Shown: piece by piece, positions 22,831 through 35,401 of the stretch
Position numbering within the stretch: the first letter of the stretch is position 1
Layout: every line of letters starts with the position of its first letter
Assembly: GCF_000226115.1 (NCBI RefSeq)
Contig: NC_016459.1
Location: forward strand, 1,798,001 to 1,862,000
DNA length: 64,000 bases
Direction: 5' to 3'
DNA from: Thermothielavioides terrestris NRRL 8126
Taxonomy: Eukaryota > Ascomycota > Sordariomycetes > Sordariales > Chaetomiaceae
Notes under the pieces: model-generated
The model's input: the letters and a program-made list of their open reading frames with translations, nothing else
Database searches by the model: none
What the model was told of the DNA's origin: nothing
Position numbers and translations under genes: made by a program

Positions 22831-25800
22831 ATAAGTAGATAGTAGGTACTAGAGCTATAGAGCTATTAGCAAGAGAGTATATTAGAAGTTAAAGATTAAG
22901 TAGATAAGCCTATCGACTCTTTATACCTTAGGTATAGTAGTTAAGGGGGTATAAATTATAAAAAAAAAATATATATCGCCTATATTATAATGGACATCGA
23001 TAGGTAGATCAGTATTGCTATATTCTATATAGTCCTAGAGCTAGTCTACAACGTTATATTAGAGCTCCTTTAGATAAACTACTATAAGATTATACTAGAC
23101 TTGGCTAATAGGGTCTTTACCATCAATTTATAAAGCGGCCTATAGGTATATAAATGCTTCTTATAGTGGAAAGAAACTAATATTACCCTAGTTATAGGCG
23201 TAGTATTTATAGGTATAGCCTATAGGGTATAAAGGAAAAAGTCTAAAAGGGTATAAGATACGTTCCTTATTACTAGTATCTACAAGATGACTACTATACT
23301 AGGAGTAGCTATCTCCTAGCCTAATATCGACCTAGACCTAAAGGTCGCTTTACTAGAGGAGCTATATAACTTCGCTAACCTCTTTAATAAGGAGAAGGCG
23401 AATAGCCTACCCCCTTATCAAAAGGAGGCCAACTATTATATCCGTCTTAAGACAGGCTTAGATAGAAAACCTCCTAAGCTCCTATAGGGACCTTTATACA
23501 ATATACTAAGGGACTACCTCCTAGAGATTTAAAAGTAGGTCGTAGACCTATTGGATAAGGGATAGATTTAGGTAAGCTCCTTATTAGTAGCTACCCTAGT
23601 CTTGCTTACGAAGAAGCTAAAAGGAGGATAGAGGTTCTATATAGACTACTAAACCCTAAATAAGATCACTAAGTAAGACTAGTACCTACTTTCCCTAATT
23701 AAGGAGACTCTTTAGTCTCTAGCTAGGGCTAAATAGCTTATAAAGTTGGACGTTAGAGCTATATTCTACTATATCTAGATAGCCAAAGGGGACAAGTACC
23801 TTATAGCGTTTTATATAAGGTTTAGACTATTTGAGTACCTAGTCTACCCCTTTAGGCTCGTAGGTACTTCTACAACGTTCTAGAGATATATTAACAACGC
23901 CCTTAGCCTAACGCTAGGAGACTATATAATAATATATCTTAATAACGTCTTAGTATATTTAAGCGAGAGCTAAAAGGACTATATAAGGAAGGTATACAAG
24001 GTCCTTTGAAGATTAAGGGACGTAGGCCTCAACCTAGACTTTAAGAAATATATATTCGTAGTGAAGGAAGTTAAATATCTAAGATATATCGTAGAGGCAA
24101 AGGTCTATATCTACCCCAACCCTAAGAAGATCAAGGCTATCTATAAATAGGAGGCGCCCTATAAGGTCTAAGGAGTATAGAGCTTCCTAGGATTTACTAA
24201 TTTCTATTACAACTTTATCTCTAACTTCTTTAAAAAGATAGCTCTACTAATATACCTTACCTATAAAAATATCCTATTCTACTAAGGTAAAGAGGAATAG
24301 AAAGCCTTCGATATATTTAAGGCTATGTTTATATTAAAGCTAATCCTCGCCTAGTAGGACCCTAAGAGGGAGACGGTCGTAGAAGCGGACTATTCCAATA
24401 TAGCGTTTAGCAGATATTTATCTTAGTAGGGAGAGGATAGGGTTCTCTACCCTATAGTCTACTACTCTACAAAGCTAAGCCCTATTGAACATAACTATAC
24501 TATCTATAATAAAGAGCTACTAGCTATTATCTCTTACCTTAAGGCCTAGTCGACAGAGCTTTAGAGTATAGTAGCCCTCTTCACTATCTTGATCGACTAT
24601 AAGAACCTTAAGTACTTTACCTAGCTATATCTAATTAATGAACGACAAGCCTAATAGGCGAAGACGCTTTCTCTATTTAACTTCGAGCTAAAGTACTGGC
24701 TAGGATCTTAGGCCTTATGCCCTAATACACTCTTTTAATGTAAATAGGACGAGCCTAAAGATAGTTAGTATATCGCCTAGTTGCTCTCTCTAATCAAAGT
24801 ATACTAGACTAGTGTATAGGAAGAGGCTAGGTTATCTATAGGAGAGACGCTTTTCAAAGATAAGTAGCTCGTTGCCCTATAGGATAAGGGTATTGTCGAA
24901 GACAAGTACTATGTTTACTAGCTCTAAGCTATTTGCGATAGGGCTTAGAAGTTTCTAAAGAAGACAAACGTAGTATAGACCTAGATTATAGACTACTCCT
25001 TCAATATATAAAGTACACTCTAGTTCTATAGCCGTCTCTAGCTCCCTATATAAGAGCCCTTAACTACTACGATTATCTAGCGGATCTATAACTCGACTAT
25101 ATTAGGATACCTAAGGTATAATAGGCTATTTAAAATACTCTAGAGAGATTACTACTAGGACCTTATATTGTCTAATATAAAGTGGTTTATTAGAAACTGC
25201 AATCAGTGCTATTAGAGCAAGATCTTTCAACAGCTACGTCAAGGGCTTTTATAATCTTTGCCTATCCTTAATCGCTTCTAGAAGTAGATCTCTATTGACT
25301 TTATAACCGACCTCCCTATAAAAGATAAGGGGGCGCCTAGCTACTTTATAGTGATTATCGACTACCTTTCTAAGTATATATAGCTTAAGGCGATATACTT
25401 AATAAAAGTGGAAGAGTATACCCTTCAGTTCTATAACGTATAGTAGCGCTTCTATAGGTTCTCGACTCAAATTATAACCAACTATAGATTAGACTAGCTA
25501 AGTAGGTTCTAGACTATACTATATAAGGCGATAGGGGTAGAGCAGCTCCTATCGACGTCTTATTATCTTTAAATAGATAGAGGGATAAAGCGAGTTAATC
25601 AAAAGGTATAGGCGATCCTTTAGATCTTCGTTTCCTTTACATAGTACGACTAGTTCGAATATCTCCTAGTCTAATAGTTTACATTTAATAATAGGGACTC
25701 GTCTATAACCGGAGTAAGTCCGAACTATCTTCTCTATAGGTTCAACATAAGTCCTATACAACTTATTACGATCTTGACGGCGCCTATAGCCTCCCTAGAA

Positions 25801-26424
25801 GGCTATACTACTAGATTCCTCCGCCACCTAAAGGAGGGAATAGAATAGATCTAAGTAGCTATCGTATATATATAGTAGTAGTAGTAGGCGAATACAAACC
25901 GCTCTTGTCGCCTAGTCGAACGGTTCTAGGTTAGGGACAAGGTATAGCTTTCCCTATATAATATAAAGACGAACTGCCCTAGTAAAAAGCTCGATTAGCT
26001 AAATACTAAGTACAAGGTAGTTACAATACCTACCCCCCTAACGGTAACGTTCAACGTACTAAGCAGCCTATACCCAACCTTCTATATTAACCTAGTTGAG
26101 CGAGTAGCCTCCAACTTGCTCCCTTCGTAGAAAGTTACAAATAAGCGACTAGACCCTATATAAGTTATATCGAAGAAGGGTATTCCCTAGTAGAAGTATA
26201 GAGTAGAGGCGATCTTTAAAGCTTGGAATACAAGGGGGAGGGGGAACAACCGCGATATATACATTAAGTAGGTAGGTTACAATAAACTGATATAGGAGCC
26301 TTTAGAGAACTTCTTAGATATTGCTACGTTTGACGAGTTCGAATAGGAATAGAGAGATATATAGTACAACGATAGGCTAGTATCGAACTAGAAGAGGAAG
26401 GGGAAACATTATATTTATATATAA
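22831..26424 (+). pseudogene. GyB pol (protease, RT, RNase H, integrase, chromodomain)
   Basis: One frame (positions 1 mod 3) through the whole polyprotein, ending at a TAA at 26422-26424. Protease-like segment about 22870-23110. RT about 23600-24000, with LDVRAIF at 23746 and the catalytic YLDD box decayed to YLNN near 23934-23945. RNase H about 24380-24680. Integrase zinc finger, with two Cys kept at 25198-25200 and 25207-25209; core Asp near 25297. Chromodomain about 26198-26345, containing VGYNKLIQEPLENFLD. The order PR-RT-RH-INT with a chromodomain places it among Ty3/Gypsy chromoviruses. Stops are TAG/TAA. Confidence 0.9.
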
Positions 26425-26599
26425 ACTACAAAAACTAAAAAGGAGCTTCTTCGTACTTAAACGCCGATTGCGAAAGAACCGTTGAGCTAAAATTGGATCC
26501 GACAACGCAAGCATACTTAGTATACCCGATTACCCCTATCTACGATGTCGTAGAGGGGGCGTAGTAGCTACGTAGGTCGCAGTGGCAATGGCGGTGGTC

Positions 26600-27940
26600 C
26601 GATAGTGGGCGCCACGAGTTGCAACGCTATAGCTAACGTATACGAGCACCCCGACTGACGCAACCGAAGACTTAGGCTCCCTCCTATAGGAGCTACAAAC
26701 GATCGGAATATATATACCAAGGGCGCTAGCAATAAAAGATCAAAGCTTTTATAAGAATTCTACGCCTTAGTATCGCTAGAGATATAGCTATATATATAGG
26801 CTACTATATATATATATTACTGTAAGGTGTTCTAGGACAAGCTAAACTACCTCTACAATATATATAAGCTATATAAAAGCGTCGACTATATAAAAGAGGA
26901 GGTTATATAGATTAAGAACAAGGTTGGGCTATAGGTAGGCGTTAGAGGTATATAGGCGAGGACCTAGGCCTAGGTAGTAGAGCAGGGTATAGCTACGACG
27001 TTGGTGCCCTAGCTACTTAAGAGCTATATACAGTATATACTAAAGAAGCTATTTTATAAGCTTATGATCAACCTTAGGCAAGTACTTGCAGATATTGTCA
27101 ATAGGAGCGTAGAGGATATAGTCTAGGCGGTAAATACGGCTATAGCTACAATAAGAGCGACTATAGGGGGCAGTAGAAGTAGCGTTATCGTAGTATAGAA
27201 GCTACTAAAGAGTGGGAATATAGTAGTTATATTTAAGGAGGATCGCTAGGCGTAGTTCGTTGACGAGGATAACAAAGCGTAGGTTACCGCTATGTTCAAG
27301 GCGACTATAGTGCTTAAACGCTATATATTTACGATACTAGCGAAGGGTATATAGCTAGCCGCTCTAGCGAGGTATAGAGATAACCTTAGCCACCTAGTAG
27401 CAGACCTAGTAAGAGAGAATAAGGTCTAGATCGTATATACAAGGCTATATACGCTATAGGGCAGTATTAAAGGCGATTAGGAGCTATAGACGATATATAT
27501 ATTAGTCGAGCTCTATATAGTTAAGGAAGCTATAAGGCTTATCGATTAGGGTATTCTACTCGACTATATAGTCTACCTTTATAAACGCTTCGAAGGCATA
27601 GTATATACAATCCTATACTTTAAATATAGGAAATAGGGATATAAAGCGGTATTCTATAAAGAGGAGGAGATATACTATCTAGTTTATATCTATATAGCGT
27701 ATAGCGATAGTAGTACTACGAAGGAGCGAGAGGCGCAATGCCTAGTAAAGACTAACCTAGCTAGGCACTAACCGAAGTATATCAACTATAGAGGTGTCTA
27801 TATAGCTTTCGATATAAGCTACAAAGTTGTATAGAAGTAGTATAGGCGTATAAGGGAGCGGTTCCTTGACTACCTACTTACGTTCTACGTGCTTTAACCT
27901 TAGGCAACGGCGATAATGGAGGCGAATATATAGTATAGAA
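26600..27940 (+). pseudogene. LINE-c ORF1
   Basis: Colinear with ORF1 of LINE-a and LINE-b: the NIYTxGASNKRxRLLxEF region lies near 26707-26770, the helical middle follows, and the zinc-knuckle region is at about 27612-27720. RIP-type stops are frequent. It is an RNA-binding protein in the family; non-functional here. Its start is undetermined. Confidence 0.72.
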
Positions 27941-28179
27941 GCTAGAAAGACGAGTTAGGGGAGTAGCGCCTAAGGAAGCGCTCTACTAAGGTAGGCTAGC
28001 CTATCGACATCTAGAGGGTAGGACGCTCCAATGGTATAGACCTATTCTAGTTTAGGGTACTCTTATAAACGTTCTAGAGAGCTAGGGCATAGAACAAAAG
28101 TACTACTTATATAGCGCCCCTATATAATATAAGTATAGAGCTAGCTTTATAGCCTAATGTAGTTATAACTAAGGGCCCC

Positions 28180-30751
28180 TACTCTATATTAAGTATATAG
28201 CTATAACGCTAAGGGTGCTCTACTAGAATACCGATAGTAGTAGACACTGCTTTAACTAGGTATTAGAGGAGAGAGAGGAGTTCGACCTAATAGCGATTTA
28301 AAAGCCGCTAATCCGTCTAACTACGACCTCGCCTACCCTACCCTATAGGCGAGGTAGGCAATATAAGATAATATATAATGTTAGTAGGGCAGTGCTATAT
28401 ATAAGTAAGTGCCTCGACTATACAATGTAGTCTACTAAGGCTAGGGAAGACTAGGTAGCGGTGACGTTTAAGAAGGAGGGGTCGGACCCCCTTACAGTAT
28501 AGTCTATCTACTCGTCTAACTAAGAGCTAGGATAGTAATCGCCGCTCTATGCCCTAGTAGAGCGGGAGCTAAGGGGACGTAAAATACTTATAGGCAACTT
28601 CAATGCCTACTATCTAATATAGGACAAGTACAATAGAACCTCTTAATTAGTATATATACTACTCTAGATTATAGTAGAATAAGAGCTTAAGCTCTATACG
28701 CCTTATAGTATGTCTACTTAGGTTCGATAAGGCAATAGAGATAGTACGATCGACTATATCTAGGCAATGTAAGGTAGTGGTGCCTAGTAGCTAGGGCTAC
28801 TCGACTTAGTAGGCTTAGACTATGTACCTTAGATAGCTAAAGTACTACTAAGGGGGAATAGCGGTAGAGCCGCTATACTACTAGGCTATAGCTAGGCGCT
28901 ACTAGACTATAAGAGGTATAAAGCTAAAGTATAGTTCTTTACTCTACTAAGGGAGGTCAGTATAGTAGAGTAGCTTAAGGATATAGTAGATACTCTAATA
29001 TATAAGTTAACTAGTATTATAGATACGGTAGTACTATGCTATAAGCTTAACTAAGGGTCCTATATATTATAATAGAACTTCGAAGTCAACAAAGTAATAT
29101 AAGAAGCGAGGAGAGCTAAATGTGCCTAGCGATCAAGCTGTATAGCGAGCTCCTAAGTATATTATTGCGAGGTAGTATAGCGTTTTAAGTGTTATACCCA
29201 TTGGTCGTAGACGCTATACTAGTGCTACTCGCTTACTAAGGCGTCAAAGAAGCAGAAGCTAATATAAAATATTAAGAGGTAGGTACAGCTTTATAGCCAC
29301 TAACGCCTAGAGCCGCTAACGCTATTAGTGCTCTAGCTAGGACCTAGTAAGCCCTAGAGCGCTATAACGTATACCTAGAAGGCGGAGACGCTAGTAGAGC
29401 GCTTCTTCTCTACCCTATAGGCGTAGTACAACAATATACCCAACTGAGATTAGCCTAAAGAGTCCTTCTACAATACTACGCCTATCAACTAGGAGGTCTA
29501 TAGTACTAAAATTATAGAGATTATAAGCTATATAGGATTAAACAAGGCGCCTAGCGAAGACCTCTTTATTAACAAGTTCCTTAAAGCCTATAACAAGGAG
29601 AGCAAGTTGTCGAAGGTGCTTATAGCGATTATATACGTCTATTTTAAGCTAGAGCACTTCCTACGTAGATTCTACACTATATAGGTGGTTGTCCTTAGAA
29701 AGCTAAAGAAGTCTCTAGAACAGTTGACGGAGGTAGGGGTGTACCGCCTAATATCGTTGCTTAGTGCAGTAGGCAAGATTATTGAGGTAGCTATTACGGA
29801 CTGAGTGATATATATAGCTAAGGTATATAAGCTACTCCCAGAGATATAGATAGGCTTCTAGCAGTATAGGTCTATAGAGGTGGCAATCTAGGTAGTAATT
29901 AATATAGTAAAAACAGCGTAGGCGTGTAGTGCCTACGCTTTACTATTGCAACTAGACTTAAAGAGCACTTTCGACTAGGTCGACTAGATCTAGCTACTAT
30001 ATACGCTCTAGGAACTAGGCTTTAAGAGAAAGCTGATTATACTTCTAAAAAGCTACTTCGAGGATTGTATAGCGCACCTATAGTTCAATAGGATTATAGC
30101 TAAGCCTATAGCTCTATAGCAAGGTATACTATAGGGCTCGCTACTATCGCTAGCGCTATTTATCCTCTTTATCACCCCCCTGTTCTATACCTTTAAGGCG
30201 TATACTAGGCTTTTAATAGTCGAGTATATAGATAATACTAACCTCCTTACGTTTAGATAGGATATACTAGCGTACTACTATATATTAGAGAGGGGGTTTA
30301 CTAAGTATAAGAAATAGGCTATAGAACGGGGGATACAGTTCGAGCTAGCGAAGAGTAAGCTTATCTACTTTATAAAGGCGTGGCGGCTATATATAGAGAT
30401 CGTTAATATCCTTAGCGAAGGTTAGCTAAGGCTTGTACCTATAGAGTTAGCGAGGTTCCTAAGTATATAGCTAGACTATAAGCTCTTATTTCAAGTATAT
30501 AAAAAGGCGGTTAAAGCTAAGATAGCTATATAAAAGTTTACCTTTATAAGACTTATAGCAAAGACGTATAGGGTATATATTATACAAACTTGGGAGATCT
30601 ATACAAAGGTCATTAGGAACGTCCTTTTATATAGGGCAGTAGCGTAGTATACTCTAATACTAATCGGAGGGACTCCCTATAGGGTTGTATATAGCTTTAG
30701 TGCAACGTAGTCGGGCTACCTCTAGGTAGTTGTTAATACATATAAGGCTAT
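28180..30751 (+). pseudogene. LINE-c ORF2, N-terminal part (endonuclease, RT)
   Basis: The endonuclease domain has ALVERELRGRKILIG followed by the FNAYY box at about 28590-28612. The RT has motif A QLDLKSTFD at about 29948-29974, motif B GSLLSLALF near 30138, and the catalytic box YIDNTN at about 30224-30241. Frame continuity is good, with only TAG/TAA interruptions. The frame is broken at 30751 by element C and resumes at 38014. Confidence 0.85.
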
Positions 30752-31244
30752 TGAAATAGTGCAAAACCTCTATACCAACCTACCCTACTATACCTAGGAT
30801 CAGGCGCGTAAGATAGCTCCTAAAGGAATGCAATGTACTTTTAGACGGATGAAGATAGTGTATATCAAGTAGTAGGAAGGATGTTTCCTAAGAGGAAGAC
30901 ACGTAGCTCAGATACGTCTAGTAGGATATAGTAGAAAGACAAAAGACAATAAGAATATAGTCAGAGCTCAATAGCTCGAATGCCTATCGTCTAGATAGAG
31001 GTAGAACAACGAAAGGAGAGGCTTAACAGCCTTCCTAGAAGAAGGAGGACCATTAACGTAGTGTCAACGAACGTATATTAACAACTACTTAATGTCTTGC
31101 TTAATAACGAAGAAGATAGGCTTAGCCCATTTAAATATATATAATTAGAGGGCTAGACCCCCTAGCAACGAATGTAATATACTAAAATAAATAGAAAAAA
31201 AAACTGGGTCCCTATATCTAGGTAGTCTATTACCCTAATTTATA
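30752..31244 (-). repeat. Element C LTR, left (3' LTR in coding sense)
   Basis: 493 bp starting TGAAATAGTG and ending AATTTATA (AATTCACA in the right copy). It is colinear with 37521-38013 without indels; differences are transitions of RIP type. Read on the minus strand it follows the purine-rich GAAAGGGAAG (31245-31254), as expected for a polypurine tract. Confidence 0.93.
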
Positions 31245-32579
31245 CTTCCCTTTCAAGCTTACTATATACTCCTATAGGCAAGCTTATACCTTAAAAGCTC
31301 CTTAGTATACGTCTCTTATCGTTGCTACTCCTTAAGCTACTCTCTATATATAGCTCTCTCGGTTTACGAAGGTCTAGCTAGCTATAGTAGCTGATTATAT
31401 CGTCTTTTATACTCCTCTACTTCCTTAATATACACGTCCTATCTTTGCTATTATACCGGATATTTATACTTATAGGCGAAGGCGTAGTCGTATAGGTTAT
31501 ATAGAGGTAGGCGAAGTAGACGTCTAGGCTTCGTAGGCTCCTTATAAGGGCGTTTACTACGGTGCTATACTAAAGGTAACATTTAGCTAGATGACATAGG
31601 TGATCTATATGCCTAAAGATACTTCTATACTAGCGTATAAGGCATCTTAAGGTAGTCTAGCCTCCTTATAAGCGTATAGATAAGCGTCTCCTTTTCCTAG
31701 AGGTAGGGATCGAGTACTATCTTCTTAAGGGCTACCTATACTAGTGCCCTAAGGTCTTTAACTAGGTCGCTACCGAAAAGGTGCTCTTAGTCTATCTTGT
31801 CTATAGGGATATCAATAAATTTTTATATCGTAGTCGCTTATAGTATAGTAATCTCTATAATCTTAGCTTCAATATCCCACTAGGTTGATATATTGTTAAG
31901 ATCTTCTATAAATGCTATTAATGGACCTAAAGTAGCTTGCTAGTCCTCTAGTTGGAGGAGTAGAACAGTGCTAGGTACTAGGAATATACTCTATAGCTAT
32001 CGTCCAAGGCTATTTACAAGGTCTTATAAAGGCGGTACACTACTTAACTGTCTATCTAGTAGGAGTCCTACGACTCTACAGTAGTATATTTAGTAGGCTA
32101 TATCCTTCTTTAACTAGGATATAAAGATAATTTAGGCAATAGTAATTACTCCTTTCTTACTCCAGTTAAAGAGCTAGGCTTCCTTAAATGCCACTAAGTA
32201 TATAGCTAGGATCCTAAGTTCTATATCGCTAAAGTGGTCGTAGAGACACGTAGATAGGTTATCGAGTCTAAGAACATCGGATATAAATACATTGTCGGCC
32301 TAGAGGACTTCGATCACCTTATCTTCATTGTACTCCGAGACTATAAGCTATATAGGCTCTTTGGTTAGAGATAGTAGGTCTAGAGGGAGCTTATACGTCT
32401 TACTATTGTCCTATAGTAGTAAGGGGACTACCTTAACGCGAAGTAGACAATCCTTAAAGGTACTAAGAGCTAGCCTACAAGTTCCTAACTATAAGTACAA
32501 TATATACTACTATACAACTATCTCACTATCTCCCTAGTATAGCCGAAGCTAGGGCAGCCTAAACTATATTTATCTATCT

Positions 32580-33160
32580 AGAAGGTAGGGCTCGAGTTCT
32601 TAAAGAAAGGCCTATATAAACTCAAAGGCGAACTATCTATACTCCTATTTTAAACTTTGCCAAGGGCAGTGGACAATAACCTCCTTATACAGCTACGTCT
32701 AAAGGAACCTATAGACAGACTAAAAGGCGATCTAGACCTCTAACAAGATATCGATATACGTCTCTAAGCTCTTAAATAGAGAGTTGAAGTAATAGAGCCG
32801 ACCTCTAACTTAATCGAAGATCGCAACTACCCAATACCTTCCGTCAACGAAGCAAAGGAAAACCTAGAAACGGCAATTGTTAGTAATAACCCTCTGGTCA
32901 GACTAGTAGAACTCCTTTGGTATAGGACTATAGTCTGAGACTAGCTATAGGTAGATCTAGAGATAGCCCTTGTAAAGGCGAAAGAAAAACTATATAACGT
33001 CTAAGATTGTCCTATAATCTAGCTATTCCTTACTAAGTAATATACCTTCTATATCGAAGAGCGAAATACCTATATCTATAAAACAGATATTAAAAAACTG
33101 ATTTATTAGGGACCTTCCCTCTAGCTAGTCTAGGAATAGGTACTTTACAATCTTAGGGTT
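32580..33160 (-). pseudogene. Ulp1/C48-type cysteine protease domain within element C
   Basis: The minus-strand frame shows the C48 order His-Asp-Gln-Cys. The first block is DGRYWVVAIFD at 32845-32813, where RYW is HW-like after C-to-T. It is followed by RLYYFNSL at about 32800-32777 (NSL from DSL). The next block is CPWQSLK with the oxyanion Gln, then E-Y-R-stop-F at 32644-32630; G-to-A changes explain this as ECGWF, placing the catalytic Cys. After it comes FAFEFI-x-AFL, as usual in this family. C48 enzymes cleave SUMO/ubiquitin-like conjugates and are known as cargo of some DNA transposons. Here both the context and the substrate are unknown. Confidence 0.75.
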
Positions 33161-35359
33161 CGTACTAAGCTAAAGGCTTAGGATCTAGTCGAGTCATTAG
33201 TTAATTATATCTTATAGGTACTTCTTTAAAGTCTATAAAAATAGGAAAAGCTTAAGGCTAGTCTTACCTAGGTAGCCTAGTATCTTTAAGCCTAGCTCTT
33301 ACTATATAAGGGAGGTGTAATACTACGTTTAATCGCTATTGCTAGCAAGCCTCCGCAAACCCTATAGTATATAAAACTTGAGCTCTCTAAGTAGCTGCTT
33401 CTATCCTAGGTTGATAGTTATATCGGCCTAGGGCTATATAGGCTCTATGAAATTAGGAATCCTACGACAGCCTATAGCGATGTTTACGATAGCGTATAAA
33501 AAATTGGCTTATAAGAAAAGTCGCTCTCTAGGCAGAAAGATCTAGACTAATTAAAACAATCGTAAGAAAAATCAGAGCGTAATAGGCAAGGTAGAAGAAA
33601 TAGTTGATCGTAAGCGAACTAGTAGGAGAATTAAGAAAAAGGGGTAGGCAAGCCTTTAAAGGCAAGAGGGCTACTTAGCTCTTTCTTAAACTAGGCAAAA
33701 GAAAATAGATAAGGCTTGTAGCGCCTACTAATTAGCTAGAAATGAGCATTCGCCCTCTGAATTCTTAAGGCCTTCCTCTTCTCTTTACTATCCTAGAACC
33801 ATTTTCTTCCTCCAACCTTCTCGCTACTTTATTCTAATACCCTTCTCTCTCTAGTTGGTAAGAAAACCGTTTATAGTGGCGAGCATTTCTCGAAGGCGCT
33901 CCTTAGTAAGTCTTGAGCCTAGCTTAAGATCTAAGAAACAAAGGACTATAAGGTCTTCCTAGTCCTTCTCGAACTACATTTTAGCTTTAGCCTTTGTAAG
34001 CTGCTTTTCTCACTATAATGGGTCTCCCTCTAGCGTAGAGCTATCCGATAGTACCAAGTCGATAGGCTAAACCTTGTTTACAATATTCTTCTAGAGTATA
34101 AATGTCCTCAAGGCCTCCCTAAACTTATAGTAGAACGCCTACCTTAGCTTTCTATTGGAAAAGGGGTTTCCAATCGGGGTCCCCCTCTTCTAGAGCAGGG
34201 TATAGATACAATCGTCAACGTCTCTAGGTAGACCCTTACGAATCCAACGCTCCTAGAGGCTTCCTATATAGATGCCCTATACACTATCCTTAGTAACTCT
34301 AAAGATTACTAGAACTGTCTCGGTCTAACTAGAGGAAGAGTCGTCAAGCGTATTTATATTAGTATATAGAGCCTATACGTAGACCCCTATATCTTTTAGT
34401 ATAGTGGTCGGTCTATTAGGCTTAGGAACACTGGACCCCTTATAGTCAATGACCTTGACGTCGATAGAAATGCTCTATAGATATACGATTAAAGCGTCTT
34501 TATACTTAGGCGAGATATAGACTAAGTTATTAAAGGTTAGACTAGTCTTCGCCTTCATTGTAGTATAGATCGTATCCTTTATATATAAAGGCAATATAGC
34601 AACCTTTAGCGTAGGCGGCTTAGACTATAGCTTCTCTTTCTTTATACAATTCGCTATAGCTAGGTTCTTAAAGATAGTTATATAAGGAGGCTCTACTAGA
34701 GGTACAAAAGTACTACCTATCTAGAAGTTATCTTCCCTTTCGTCTTTAGCGAACCGACGCTTAGTAGACGGTATACCTTGAAATATAGTCTCCGCTTCCT
34801 CGTCCACTTCCTTCTTAGCTTCCCCCTTAGTCTAGTTAAAGAGAGGAAGAGGTAGTCAGCGAAATTCGTTAGCTTTTAATATAGGCTATAGGACAACCTT
34901 CTAAGTTAAGATATAACCTTCTTCTAATAGAACTATATAAAACGACAACTAATTAGACGCTATATAATAGAAGGCGGAGATAAGCTTAGGCTCCCCTTTG
35001 TATATAAGACAATTGATCGTTACCTAGATAGTCGTAGGCTCCTAATATAGTTTAGGCTACTAGAGGTAGTGCTTGTTTAGTACTAGGGATATATCTAGCT
35101 TAAATAGGCGACTATTTAAGCGCTTATACTTACAATAGTACGCCTAATATATAGGGTAGCTGTTATACTATAGGCAATAGGCTACGTATACGAGGACAAG
35201 CTAGCTAATCTTACCGACCTCTTATACATTATCAACATCTACTTTTGTAAAAGTGATCGTCTCGGCTAGCGTATAGCCCTTCTTGCTCTTATCGCCAAGG
35301 CAATAGTCTATACCTTTACGATATATTAGACCTATAGCTATAGCTTTTATAGCTTCTAT

Positions 35360-35401
35360 ATACTTAAGGACTATATAGTCAAAGTTACTACAATAGTAGC
35401 A
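35360..35401 (-). other. Zinc knuckle of element C
   Basis: Fourteen codons reading CYYCSNFDYIVLKY. With TAT as decayed CAT/TGT, this is CX2CX4HX4C. Such knuckles are typical of retroelement gag nucleocapsids and suggest an RNA-packaging role, though cellular nucleic-acid-binding proteins also carry them. Confidence 0.75.

Noticed and set aside
32328..32537. 69-codon plus-strand open frame
   Set aside because: Lies antisense to the element C polyprotein, whose minus-strand frame is continuous here; no domain, so treated as a shadow.
34850..35350. Aspartic protease downstream of the element C knuckle
   Set aside because: A stretch reading SAFYYIASN resembled a DTGS site, but the needed Asp codon cannot be reached by RIP-type changes; not called.
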